Positions 23,381 to 32,616 of a DNA stretch of 64,000 nucleotides are shown here, piece after piece; position 1 is the first letter of the stretch; each line of letters opens with the position of its first letter. A program made the translations under genes and the position numbers. Source of the stretch: Crocinitomicaceae bacterium (GTDB lineage: Bacteria > Bacteroidota > Bacteroidia > Flavobacteriales_D > Crocinitomicaceae); the NCBI GenBank assembly GCA_024643725.1, contig JAHEMJ010000006.1:16601-80600 (forward strand), written 5' to 3'. The notes beneath the pieces are model-generated. The model was not told where the DNA came from and did not search any database. It worked only from the letters and a program-made list of their open reading frames with translations.

Positions 23381-24370
23381 CTAACCTCGTTGAATCAAAC
23401 GATACATCGTTTTCGTTTTATCACCATCCTTTGTGAAAAACCCATTATCGACCCCGATTTTCAAATCCCTACTCGCAGTGGCCGTTGAGATGTGTTGAAA
23501 AACAAGCATATAGTCTTTTCTTGTAAAGATCTGACTTCCGATTTCGCGAAAATAATCGAGTCGTTCTAAGGTACTCATGATTTTGGCTTTGTAGTCCAAT
23601 TGTTCATTTAAGGCACTCAAAAGAATGCCCAATAAGTATTCAATAAATGGTGTAGAATGTCCGGACTTATCACTATCCGACAAGGCTTGATAATACGCAG
23701 ATTGCGACTGGTGAATGAGGTTTTCAAAGGGAAGAAATGCAAAGAGTGGATATTCCTGCATGAGTATGAGTGTTTGCCAAAGTCGACCCATACGACCGTT
23801 TCCATCTTGGAATGGATGAATAAATTCCAATTCATAATGAAAAACACAACTTTTAATCAGCGTAAGTTCCTCTGATGTAGAAATGTAATGAAAAAGGTCC
23901 TTCATTAAAAAGGGAACATTTTCTGCCGGAGGCGCCATGTGGGTAATTTGATCTCCAGAAACAACTCCAACACCACCTTTTCGAAATTTCCCAGCGCTTG
24001 AAATGAGTCCTTGCATCAGCGACGCATGTGCGTTCAAAAAGGAATCCATTGAATTCGGTTCAAATGTCGATAGTCTTTCATAAACGCGAATGGCGTTCAA
24101 AACTTCTCGAACATCTTTCTCTGGACCAATCACCTGTTTGTTGTCCATTAAGGCGGTAATTTGTGCTTCACTCAGTGTGTTTCCTTCAATTCCCAAGGAC
24201 GAATGAATCGTCTTGATGCGGTTTTCCTTGCGTAATTTAGGCGTGGGTTTATCCAAATACTTTGCATTGATTTGTCCAATTCGCTCGGAAATTTGCGCGA
24301 CAAGCCGCAGTATTTTTGGTGTGATGGAATAGGGTGGAGTCATCTTGATAGTGTCATTTGATAGTATCAA
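23381..24370 (-). CDS. Fic domain protein with built-in inhibitory helix
   Basis: It encodes 329 residues. The Fic catalytic motif is complete: HPFQDGNGRMGR at about 185-196. The inhibitory motif S-x-x-x-E-G is present in the N-terminal part (SSLGIEGN, about 57-64), so this is a class II Fic protein that keeps itself inactive. Fic proteins transfer AMP or related groups to Ser, Thr or Tyr of target proteins. The C-terminal ~80 residues resemble a winged-helix domain (RKDYMLVFQHISTATASRD), as is usual in this subfamily. Cytosolic; the target is unknown. Confidence 0.88.
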   Translation of the reverse strand: MILSNDTIKMTPPYSITPKILRLVAQISERIGQINAKYLDKPTPKLRKENRIKTIHSSLGIEGNTLSEAQITALMDNKQVIGPEKDVREVLNAIRVYERLSTFEPNSMDSFLNAHASLMQGLISSAGKFRKGGVGVVSGDQITHMAPPAENVPFLMKDLFHYISTSEELTLIKSCVFHYELEFIHPFQDGNGRMGRLWQTLILMQEYPLFAFLPFENLIHQSQSAYYQALSDSDKSGHSTPFIEYLLGILLSALNEQLDYKAKIMSTLERLDYFREIGSQIFTRKDYMLVFQHISTATASRDLKIGVDNGFFTKDGDKTKTMYRLIQRG

Positions 24371-24454
24371 AGTTACAAAATTGATCGAATCAATTCATTT
24401 ATTCATTGATTCCTTGACCGATTTTCACGAACTTTGGCACACAAATTTTATCCA

Positions 24455-24970
24455 ATGAAACCAATCGTGCTTTTCTTGTTCTTATTAATTGGACTTTGTT
24501 CGATGGAGACAGCAAATGCCCAATCTACTCCATGCTTTCCAGGCCAATGCATCGGCACTTGGAAAGGCATGATGTACATTTACGCTTATGGGAATTTGCG
24601 GGACAGCGTCCAAGTGGAATTATCGGTCGCTAAAATCGACGACAATTCGTGGAAATGGCGCACGGATTATATTTCTGAAAAGATGCCTGTCACAAAGGAT
24701 TACATCATGCGTCGTGATCCGAAGTCCGCACATACCTTTCTGCTCGATGAAGGCGATGGTGTGGTTTTAACGAATTACCTGACAGGAACGAAACTCTATT
24801 CAAACTTCGAAACGGAAGGAATCCTACTTGGATCCAGTTACGAATTTATCGGAGGGAATTTAGTGTTCGAAGTCACATCAGGTAAGAAACTCAACGAAGC
24901 TGAAGAATCCGGTGTGACCAACTTTTCCGTGGACTTTGTCCAACGTGTGGCCTTGCAAAAGATTCGCTAG
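24455..24970 (+). CDS. Exported protein of 171 residues, unknown function
   Basis: ATG 24455 gives a clear signal peptide (MKPIVLFLFLLIGLCSMETA, then NAQ); the upstream TTG 24434 is not needed. The mature protein begins STPCFPGQCIGTWKGMMYIY and has a lipocalin-like series of beta-strands (SVQVELSVAKIDDNSWKWRT, FLLDEGDGVVLTNYLTGTKL). Family not recognised. It ends 3 bp before the convergent M28 peptidase. Confidence 0.62.
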   Translation: MKPIVLFLFLLIGLCSMETANAQSTPCFPGQCIGTWKGMMYIYAYGNLRDSVQVELSVAKIDDNSWKWRTDYISEKMPVTKDYIMRRDPKSAHTFLLDEGDGVVLTNYLTGTKLYSNFETEGILLGSSYEFIGGNLVFEVTSGKKLNEAEESGVTNFSVDFVQRVALQKIR

Positions 24971-24973
24971 TTT

Positions 24974-26335
24974 TTACTTCAGTTTTAAATCCAAGGCGTA
25001 GATAAAACTGGAAATTGCTGCTGCGCCTAATTCCAATTCACGACGATTCACACTTTCAAACACATCGCTCGGCGCGTGGTGATAATCGAAATATCGTTGG
25101 GAGTCTGGCACGAATCCAAACAAGGGAATTCCTGGATACTGTTCCTTCAATGGACCGATGTCCACACCGCCATAGCCTTTTTCAAACACGTGTAAGTCGT
25201 AGTTTTTATAAAGCGGCGCAAAGGTTTGTAAGAAAGCAACTTGCGCATCGGAACCGTCGACCCCAAACCCTCTTGGAACGAATCCCCCACGGTCGGACTC
25301 CAACGCCGCAATGTGTTTTTCTCCAGCGGCTTTCGCAAGCGTCGCATAGGATTTTCCGCCCATGTTTCCATTCTCTTCATTCATAAAGAAAACGACGCGC
25401 AAGGTGTGTTTTGGTTTGTAATTCATGGCCTTCAAAATGCGCAATGCTTCCAAGCAATGAATCACCCCAGCGCCATCGTCGTGTGCTCCTTCACCTGCAT
25501 CCCAGGAGTCTAAGTGTCCACCAAAAACAATGATTTCTTCCGGCTTTTCCGTTCCGCGAATTTCCGCAATCACATTGTACGACGTCGCATCTGGATACAC
25601 GCGGCAATCCATTTCAAAAACGAAGTTCACTTTTCCTTTCGCCAATGCAGCGGAAAGATCGTTGGCATCTTGCGTGGACAATGCGCCTGCAGGAATGCGT
25701 GCCACCGAATCCTCGTAATGCATCGATCCCGTGTGTGGATGGATGTCCTGCGGGAGTCCAAGCGAGCGAATAATCACCGCTTTCGCACCCAGTTTTCCCG
25801 CTTCCACTGCACCATTTCCTCGGATGGCATAACACGCACCATACGCCTTAAACGTTTGAATTTGCGCGGCGTCCATGGCTTGATTCAAGAACACTATTTT
25901 TCCTTTGATTTTCGAAGCTTTCGCTTTCTTCAGCTCCTCCAGGTTTTTGAATTCTATGACTTCTGCCTCCATCATTCCATTGGTACCGATGGATCCACCC
26001 AAAGCAAGGATGTGAACTTTGGTTAATTGTCCGTCAACAGTGCGAAACCATGCGCTTTCTTTTGTTCCTCGTTCCCAATGCGGAACTTTGATTTCTTGTA
26101 AGTACACACGATCGAATCCGTAGCTTTTCATTTTCGCTTCACTCCATTCCACAGCCATTTGCGCGCCTGTGGAACCGCTCAAACGCGGACCAACATCCTT
26201 GCACAGTTGGCGTAGATTCTCGTAGGACTCACCACGCAACAAGGCTTCATCGTAAATGGCGCGAATCATGATGGAATCCTGTGCGGAAATTCGTACAAAA
26301 AGGGATAGAACTAAAAGGGAAACGAAATACTTCAT
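24974..26335 (-). CDS. M28 family zinc aminopeptidase/carboxypeptidase, exported
   Basis: It encodes 453 residues. The signal peptide (MKYFVSLLVLSLFVRISAQ) is followed by a PA domain and the M28 catalytic domain. Zinc ligands are visible: GGHLDSWDAGEGAHDDGAGV (His, Asp pair) and FFMNEENGNMGG (Glu-Glu), and YFDYHHAPSDVFE gives the last His. This is the pattern of peptidase Q / glutamate carboxypeptidase-like enzymes that trim peptides in the periplasm. It reads away from ychF. Confidence 0.85.
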   Translation of the reverse strand: MKYFVSLLVLSLFVRISAQDSIMIRAIYDEALLRGESYENLRQLCKDVGPRLSGSTGAQMAVEWSEAKMKSYGFDRVYLQEIKVPHWERGTKESAWFRTVDGQLTKVHILALGGSIGTNGMMEAEVIEFKNLEELKKAKASKIKGKIVFLNQAMDAAQIQTFKAYGACYAIRGNGAVEAGKLGAKAVIIRSLGLPQDIHPHTGSMHYEDSVARIPAGALSTQDANDLSAALAKGKVNFVFEMDCRVYPDATSYNVIAEIRGTEKPEEIIVFGGHLDSWDAGEGAHDDGAGVIHCLEALRILKAMNYKPKHTLRVVFFMNEENGNMGGKSYATLAKAAGEKHIAALESDRGGFVPRGFGVDGSDAQVAFLQTFAPLYKNYDLHVFEKGYGGVDIGPLKEQYPGIPLFGFVPDSQRYFDYHHAPSDVFESVNRRELELGAAAISSFIYALDLKLK

Positions 26336-26432
26336 TGGATTAATTTGGGATAAAAATAACCATTTTCAATTGGATAAATTCTGCCCTGTAAATTCTATCG
26401 ATTTTGGCGGTCCTCAAAGGCAAGATTCTTTG

Positions 26433-26440
26433 TATCTTTG
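26433..26440 (+). promoter_or_regulatory. -7 promoter box TATCTTTG for ychF operon
   Basis: TATCTTTG fits the Bacteroidota -7 consensus TAnnTTTG exactly and lies 20 bp before ATG 26461. A TTTG at 26403-26406 is the nearest -33 candidate, but the 26-bp spacer is long. Confidence 0.6.
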
Positions 26441-26460
26441 TTCTCTAAAATTGAGATAGA

Positions 26461-27558
26461 ATGGCTTTAAAATGTGGAATTGTCGGCTTGCCGAATGTTG
26501 GAAAATCAACTTTATTTAACTGTTTATCAAATGCAAAGGCGCAATCGGCGAATTTCCCTTTTTGTACCATAGAACCGAATTTAGGAACAACATCCGTTCC
26601 GGATCCACGTTTGGAGAAATTGGAAGCGTTGGTAAATCCAGAGCGCGTCATGCCAACAACAATGGAAATCGTTGACATCGCTGGATTGGTAAAAGGAGCT
26701 TCTAAAGGAGAAGGATTAGGGAACCAATTTTTAGCAAATATCCGCGAGACGGATGCCATTTTACACGTGTTGCGTTGCTTCGACGATGGAAACATTGTCC
26801 ATGTGGATGGTAGCGTAAATCCAATTCGCGACAAAGAAATCATTGACATCGAATTGCAGTTGAAGGATTTGGATAGCATCGAAAAGAAAATCCAAAGTTT
26901 GGCGCGTGTCATTAAATCTGGTGATAAGGACGCTGTCAAAGAAAACGAACTCGCACACAAAATCAAAGAAGGTTTAGAGCAAGGACGATCCATTCGTGGT
27001 TTGGACTTTACACAAGAAGAATTTGATATCATTCATAAATTCAATTTGATCACATCGAAACCAGTGATGTACGTTTGTAACGTAGATGAAGCATCTGTGA
27101 AAACAGGAAATGCCCATGTCGAAGCGGTGAAAGCTGCCGTGGCGGATGAAAATGCCGAAGTGATGATCATCGGTGCGAAAATTGAAGCGGACATTACGGA
27201 ACTAGAAACGTACGACGAACGTCAGATGTTCCTAGATGAACTTGGATTAGAAGAACCAGGAGTGAACCGTTTGATTCGTCAAGCATACCACTTATTGAAC
27301 TTGCAAACGTATTTTACAGCAGGTGTGAAGGAAGTACGTGCTTGGACGATTCGCAAAGGAATGACCGCACCACAAGCGGCAGGAGTCATTCACAGTGACT
27401 TTGAAAAAGGATTCATTCGTGCCGAAGTAATGAAATACAATGATTTCATTACCTATGGATCAGAAAGCGCGGTGAAAGAAGCCGGTAAATTTAAAGTAGA
27501 AGGAAAAGAATACGTCGTAGAAGACGGTGACATCATGCACTTCCGATTCAACGTATAA
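26461..27558 (+). CDS. ychF: Redox-regulated ATPase YchF (Obg-type)
   Basis: It encodes 365 residues, the full family length. P-loop GLPNVGKSTLFN (about 8-19), switch region FPFCTIEPNLG, G3 DIAGLVKGASKGEGLG, and a C-terminal TGS domain (VKEVRAWTIRKGMTAPQAAG ... VEDGDIMHFRFNV). YchF binds ribosomes and, unusually for the class, hydrolyses ATP. It is first gene of the likely operon ychF-fahA-relA/spoT (15-bp and 0-bp gaps). Confidence 0.95.
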   Translation: MALKCGIVGLPNVGKSTLFNCLSNAKAQSANFPFCTIEPNLGTTSVPDPRLEKLEALVNPERVMPTTMEIVDIAGLVKGASKGEGLGNQFLANIRETDAILHVLRCFDDGNIVHVDGSVNPIRDKEIIDIELQLKDLDSIEKKIQSLARVIKSGDKDAVKENELAHKIKEGLEQGRSIRGLDFTQEEFDIIHKFNLITSKPVMYVCNVDEASVKTGNAHVEAVKAAVADENAEVMIIGAKIEADITELETYDERQMFLDELGLEEPGVNRLIRQAYHLLNLQTYFTAGVKEVRAWTIRKGMTAPQAAGVIHSDFEKGFIRAEVMKYNDFITYGSESAVKEAGKFKVEGKEYVVEDGDIMHFRFNV

Positions 27559-27573
27559 TAAAAAGAACAACTG

Positions 27574-28842
27574 ATGATTGCAGCAAATAATCCAGCATTA
27601 CGCTCATGGATTTCCGTTCCAGAAGGATCTGATTTCCCGATTCAAAACTTGCCATTCGGTGTAGCGAAAACAAATGGAGGAGCTCCGTTTGTGGCAACAC
27701 GCATTGGTGACACGGTCATCAACATCGCCCAACTCGTTGAGATGGGGGCATTGCATGTGGACGGATTCTCGGTAAGTGATTTTCAACAAGCGTTTTTGAA
27801 TCCCATGATGAAAAAAGGAAAAGAAGCGACGCGTCAATTGCGTCAAGCACTTTCAGATCTTTTTTCTGCAGATAATCAAGCAGCGAGTGAGAATACCTCA
27901 CTTCGTTCGGCGCTGATTTCTTTGTCCGATGTAGAAATGTGTATGCCGGTGCAAATTGGTGATTACACGGATTTTTATTCGAGCAAAGAGCACGCAACAA
28001 ACGTTGGAATCATGTTCAGAGATCCAGCGAACGCCTTGTTACCGAACTGGTTGTGGATTCCTGTGGGTTACCACGGACGTTCTTCATCTGTGATTATTTC
28101 CGGTCAGGACATTCATCGTCCAAAAGGACAAATCAAACCAGACGACAATGAACCACCAATTTTTGCAGCATCGCGTCAAGTGGATTTCGAATTAGAGATG
28201 GGCTTCATCACGTACGACGGAAAACCACTTGGCGATTCCATTTCGACGAACGAAGCAGAAGAGTATATTTTCGGTATGTGCCTGTTCAACGACTGGTCAG
28301 CACGTGACATTCAGAAATGGGAATATGTTCCACTTGGTCCATTTTTAGCGAAGAACTTTGCCTCATCGATTTCATGTTGGATTGTGACCATGGATGCGTT
28401 GCAACCATTTGCCGTGGATACACCAGTTCAAGATCCAGCGGTACTTTCTTATTTGAAATTTGAGGGAAAGAAATCCTACGACATTCATTTACAAGTAGGA
28501 TTAACACCTGAAAATTCAACGGAAAAAATCATTTGCAACTCGAATTTCAAATACATGTATTGGAACATGTCACAGCAATTAGCGCATCACACCGTAAATG
28601 GATGCAATGTACGTTGTGGCGATTTAATGGGTTCCGGAACGATTTCTGGTTCAACTCCTGATTCCTTTGGTTCCATGTTGGAATTGGCCTGGAAAGGAAC
28701 AAAACCTCTTGCGATGAATGATGGGACTGAACGACGTTTCATTCAGGACGGCGATACCGTGACTATGCGTGGATTCTGTCAAAACGATGAAGTTCGCATT
28801 GGTTTTGGTGAAGTGAAAGCGAAAATCCTCCCAGCGAAATAA
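27574..28842 (+). CDS. fahA: Fumarylacetoacetase (tyrosine degradation, last step)
   Basis: It encodes 422 residues. The signature DYTDFYSSKEHATNVG (about 130-145) carries the metal Asp 133 and catalytic His 140; WIPVGYHGRSSSV, ELEMGFI and DWSARDIQKWEYVPLGPF follow as in the family. It cleaves 4-fumarylacetoacetate to fumarate and acetoacetate. No other tyrosine-degradation gene is in the window. It is in the ychF operon and its stop is immediately followed by the ATG of relA/spoT. Confidence 0.9.
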   Translation: MIAANNPALRSWISVPEGSDFPIQNLPFGVAKTNGGAPFVATRIGDTVINIAQLVEMGALHVDGFSVSDFQQAFLNPMMKKGKEATRQLRQALSDLFSADNQAASENTSLRSALISLSDVEMCMPVQIGDYTDFYSSKEHATNVGIMFRDPANALLPNWLWIPVGYHGRSSSVIISGQDIHRPKGQIKPDDNEPPIFAASRQVDFELEMGFITYDGKPLGDSISTNEAEEYIFGMCLFNDWSARDIQKWEYVPLGPFLAKNFASSISCWIVTMDALQPFAVDTPVQDPAVLSYLKFEGKKSYDIHLQVGLTPENSTEKIICNSNFKYMYWNMSQQLAHHTVNGCNVRCGDLMGSGTISGSTPDSFGSMLELAWKGTKPLAMNDGTERRFIQDGDTVTMRGFCQNDEVRIGFGEVKAKILPAK

Positions 28843-31083
28843 ATGCAAAATTACGACTCCGCGAATATCGACCTAGAATTAGAGCGCATTGAAATTTTAA
28901 ATGCGTTCAAAGGCTTGTTGAGGGCGATGAAAGATCGTAGCCGCGAGGAGACGAAAATGGTGCGCAAGGCTTTTGATATAGCCTTGGAAGCACACAAGGA
29001 AATGCGTCGAAAGTCCGGCGAACCGTACATTTATCACCCCATTGCTGTGGCGCGAATTTGCGCAGAAGAGATGGGCTTGGAACCTACAGCTGTTGCTTGT
29101 GCCTTGTTGCACGACACCGTGGAGGACACGTACATTACCTTACAAGATATTGAAGATATTTTCGGATCGAAAGTTCGAGCCATCATTGATGGACTCACAA
29201 AGATTCCGGAGGTATTCGATGAAAACACCTCGATTCAAGCAGAGAATTTCCGTAAAATGATCCTCACAATTTCGGATGATTTTCGTGTCGTGTTAATCAA
29301 ATTAGCCGATCGCCTGCATAACATGCGCACTCTTTCCAGCATGAAAGTGGAAAAGCAATTGAAAATCGCTTCGGAAACACGTTTTCTCTACGCTCCATTG
29401 GCGCACCGCTTGGGATTATATCCGATTAAAACGGAACTGGAGGATTTATCGATGAAGTACTGCGAACCTGAAGTGTTCAAGGAAATCGACTCCAAATTAA
29501 AAAGTACCCAGGATGTGCGAAATCGATTTATTCGTCGATTCGTTGCGCCAATTAAGGATGAATTAGAACGCCAAGGATACAAGTTCGAAATCAAAGCGAG
29601 ACCGAAATCCATCTTTTCGATTTGGCGTAAAATGCAATCGAAAAGCGTTCCGTTCGAGGAAGTATTCGATTTGTTTGCTTTGCGCATCATCGTGGACACG
29701 CCTTATGAATTAGAGAAGGCGGATTGTTGGCGCATTTATAGCATCGTTACTGATTTCTATCAACCGAGTCCGGATCGCTTACGTGACTGGATTTCCACTC
29801 CACGTGCGAACGGGTATGAGTCCTTGCACACCACCGTAATGTCCCCACAAGGACGTTGGGTTGAAGTGCAAATTCGCTCCAAACGCATGGACGATATCGC
29901 TGAACACGGATTGGCAGCACATTATAAATACAAGGAGTCCAAAACCGACGAAAACAAATTCGACCGATGGATCGCTGAAATCCGCGATTTACTCGACACA
30001 CCGGACATGAATGCCTTGGATTTCGTGAATGACTTTAAATTGAATTTATTCAATGACGAAATCTATGTCTTTACACCAAAAGGAGAACTTCGCGTACTTC
30101 CAACGGGATCGACCATTTTGGATTTTGCTTACGACATTCATACTGAAATCGGGAATCGTTGTATTGGCGCGAAAGTAAATAACCGTTTGATGCCATTAAG
30201 CTATCAGCTTCAAAATGGCGATCAATTGGAAATCCTAACATCCAAAAAGCAAAAACCAAACGATGAATGGTTGCGCTTTGTGGTTTCTGCACGCGCAAAA
30301 CAAAAGATCAAATCATCCTTAAACGACGAACGCAAACAGATTGCATCCGACGGAAAAGAAATCTTGGAACGAAAATTCAAGCAGTTCAACGTTCGCATGA
30401 ATCCAGAGAATATTCAATATCTAACGAATCATTTTCACGTTTCAACCATCACGGAACTTTACTTCCGCATAGCTAAAGGGAAAGTTGATTTGTCAAAATT
30501 ACGCGAATTGGAAGTCGTGAACGGCATGTTGCAATCGCAGCGTAAAATTCAATCCAAAAAAATCAATAGTGGTCCAGAAGAGGGAACTTTTGAGGGCATC
30601 AACACAGACAAGGACACCATCATCATTGGTGAGGATTTTAAAGGATTTGATTATCAGTTGGCCCGCTGTTGCAACCCCATACCTGGGGATAAAATCTTCG
30701 GATTCATTACGATCAATAATGGGATTAAAATCCACCGTTTTACTTGTCCAAACGCCGTACATTTAATGTCCAAATTGGCCTACCGATGTTTGAAAGCGAA
30801 GTGGGAGGGAGAGCAGTTGGTGGAACGCATTGCGGCGATTCGCATTGTTGGAATTGACCAATTGGGAATGGTAAACCGCTTGACGGAAATCATCTCAAAA
30901 CAAAACCATGTAAACATGAAGAGTATTTCCTTTGAAACCAACGATGGTGTTTTCGAAGGTCGAATCAAGGTCCTGGTATTTGACACGGCACAATTGGAAC
31001 AATTGACGCGTAAATTTGAAGAAGTAGAAGGTGTTCAGCGTGTAACCCGTTGGGATTCAGCTGATGGGGAAGAAATTCAATAG
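28843..31083 (+). CDS. Bifunctional (p)ppGpp synthetase/hydrolase (RelA/SpoT)
   Basis: It encodes 746 residues. HD hydrolase domain with the intact HDTVED (about 90-95); synthetase domain with RPKS (253-256, the R-x-K type found in bifunctional enzymes) and GYESLH (324-329); TGS domain (VFTPKGELRVLPTGSTILDF); zinc-finger-like region with CCNPIPGD; and a C-terminal ACT domain (IRIVGIDQLGMVNRLTEIIS). Both activities look complete, so this is probably the single long RSH of the organism, controlling the stringent response. Its last 7 bp overlap the convergent ostA-like gene. Confidence 0.93.
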   Translation: MQNYDSANIDLELERIEILNAFKGLLRAMKDRSREETKMVRKAFDIALEAHKEMRRKSGEPYIYHPIAVARICAEEMGLEPTAVACALLHDTVEDTYITLQDIEDIFGSKVRAIIDGLTKIPEVFDENTSIQAENFRKMILTISDDFRVVLIKLADRLHNMRTLSSMKVEKQLKIASETRFLYAPLAHRLGLYPIKTELEDLSMKYCEPEVFKEIDSKLKSTQDVRNRFIRRFVAPIKDELERQGYKFEIKARPKSIFSIWRKMQSKSVPFEEVFDLFALRIIVDTPYELEKADCWRIYSIVTDFYQPSPDRLRDWISTPRANGYESLHTTVMSPQGRWVEVQIRSKRMDDIAEHGLAAHYKYKESKTDENKFDRWIAEIRDLLDTPDMNALDFVNDFKLNLFNDEIYVFTPKGELRVLPTGSTILDFAYDIHTEIGNRCIGAKVNNRLMPLSYQLQNGDQLEILTSKKQKPNDEWLRFVVSARAKQKIKSSLNDERKQIASDGKEILERKFKQFNVRMNPENIQYLTNHFHVSTITELYFRIAKGKVDLSKLRELEVVNGMLQSQRKIQSKKINSGPEEGTFEGINTDKDTIIIGEDFKGFDYQLARCCNPIPGDKIFGFITINNGIKIHRFTCPNAVHLMSKLAYRCLKAKWEGEQLVERIAAIRIVGIDQLGMVNRLTEIISKQNHVNMKSISFETNDGVFEGRIKVLVFDTAQLEQLTRKFEEVEGVQRVTRWDSADGEEIQ

Positions 31084-32615
31084 TCTTTTCGAATGTCATA
31101 TGGACTCTTCGGTCGCAAGAATGGATTCCAAGAAAATCCTTTGATAAATTGTTCTTCTGCTTTGATTTGATTCATGGGATAGAAAATCCCATCCGGCTTA
31201 TCGAAATAGGTAATGGATTTTACCTCGCCGCTATCCAAATCAATGAGTAAATCAGAAGCATACAAGCGATTCATTCCTTTGCGAATCTTGACTAAACTCG
31301 AGTCTGTTTTCTTTTCTTCCTCTGGATAGAAAATTGTCCAGGCATTTCCTTTTATGTCTGCTTTTACCAATTCATTCTTTTCAAAATAAGCAGTCATGAT
31401 TCTTCCAGCCAATTGATTGTAATAGTTACCCGAATCTATTTCCATCACCGCACTTGCTTGATCCATGATTTCAATTTGCTTCAAAGAACTATCCTGCATC
31501 GAAATTTTCATGGTCAATCCTTTCAGTTCTGCATTTTGCGACCAAATGATGGGTTGGCTGCGCAAAAACAACTCTTCCGAATTTGGATCGTAGCGTGCCG
31601 TATCACAAATGCCTTGCATACCTTTGTTGTATATGCGCACATGTCGATGCGCTAAGGTTTCGGTGGTTCGATTCAAACTGTCCTTGTGCATAATTAAGGA
31701 GTCCGCGTGTAAATACAAGGTGTCACCATCGTACACTTTAAACGCGAGCGTGTTTCCCGTTAAATACGCCAAATGTAGGCTGTTACTCGATTTCGCTTTG
31801 TTTCCCATGAAAGCCATGTTCTGGGTGAAGTCTTTGTAGAACACATTACCACGTCCTTCGTAATTATTGAGTTTGGTATTCAAAAACAAGGTATCTCCTT
31901 TGATGATGCTCGTTTTCTGAATCACTTCCGCTTGTTTATACAACACACCTTCCTCCGTTTGCACATGAAACCAACCTTTTCGGCAATGAATCGTAATGCT
32001 GTCGTTCTGCATGGTTGATGGACCGTAGAAATAAAGTTTTTGTTGTTCGTAGGCAAATTGCAAAGTATCGGTGTTGACCTTCAAGTCATTCTTACGATAG
32101 TCCACATTACCACTAAAAAAGAAGCTTCCATTATTGGGATAAAAATAGCCCAAGGTACTGGTGATGCGTTCATTGGAAACGATGGATTCGATGCGCCCTT
32201 TGTTTCGGTAGATGGCTCGTCCGCGTTTCGCATCGTAATCGAGCGAATCTGAACTGAGTTTGTATTCTTGATCACGCACGCGCACATCGCCCCAAAGTTT
32301 GGCGTATTTGTTTGCTTCATCGTAAAATAGGGAATCGCAGTATAAATTGACATCTCCTTTGCGAATGTGTACGTTTCCATAAGCATGAACGATTTTTTCT
32401 TTGTCCTGGTAATGCGCGGAATCACAGTACATTGTATTACCGTGATAGGCAAAACTAACTGTCCCAACCAGTCGATGACGTCCAGAAGCTTTGTCGTAGT
32501 AGATTTTCTCCGAACCCGGAAGAAGTTCCAGCGTTTTCTTTTGAGCATGGACGAATCCACTCAAAAAAAATGCGCTCAAGAAGAGCGCAATTTGTATGAA
32601 TGGATGTTTTTGCAT
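31077..32615 (-). CDS. OstA-like protein (LPS transport/outer-membrane assembly)
   Basis: It encodes 512 residues. A signal peptide (ending SGFVHAQ) is followed by repeated beta-strand units of the OstA_2/LptA type: TVSFAYHGNTMYCDSAHYQD, GNVHIRKGDVNLYCDSLFYD, WGDVRVRDQEYKLSSDSLDY, GNVDYRKNDLKVNTDTLQFA. LptA-type domains carry lipopolysaccharide across the periplasm. It is much longer than LptA and is the usual Bacteroidota form with several repeats. It is last in the fur-like/STAS/purA/ostA unit and overlaps the convergent relA/spoT end. Confidence 0.82.
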   Translation of the reverse strand: MQKHPFIQIALFLSAFFLSGFVHAQKKTLELLPGSEKIYYDKASGRHRLVGTVSFAYHGNTMYCDSAHYQDKEKIVHAYGNVHIRKGDVNLYCDSLFYDEANKYAKLWGDVRVRDQEYKLSSDSLDYDAKRGRAIYRNKGRIESIVSNERITSTLGYFYPNNGSFFFSGNVDYRKNDLKVNTDTLQFAYEQQKLYFYGPSTMQNDSITIHCRKGWFHVQTEEGVLYKQAEVIQKTSIIKGDTLFLNTKLNNYEGRGNVFYKDFTQNMAFMGNKAKSSNSLHLAYLTGNTLAFKVYDGDTLYLHADSLIMHKDSLNRTTETLAHRHVRIYNKGMQGICDTARYDPNSEELFLRSQPIIWSQNAELKGLTMKISMQDSSLKQIEIMDQASAVMEIDSGNYYNQLAGRIMTAYFEKNELVKADIKGNAWTIFYPEEEKKTDSSLVKIRKGMNRLYASDLLIDLDSGEVKSITYFDKPDGIFYPMNQIKAEEQFIKGFSWNPFLRPKSPYDIRKDY

Positions 32616-32616
32616 T

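Noticed and set aside
23617..23875. Frames within the Fic gene on both strands
   Set aside because: Shadows of the Fic reading frame.
25015..26026. Long + strand open frames opposite the M28 peptidase gene
   Set aside because: They are antisense to a well-supported enzyme and encode Arg/His/Ser-rich, low-complexity sequence without any domain.
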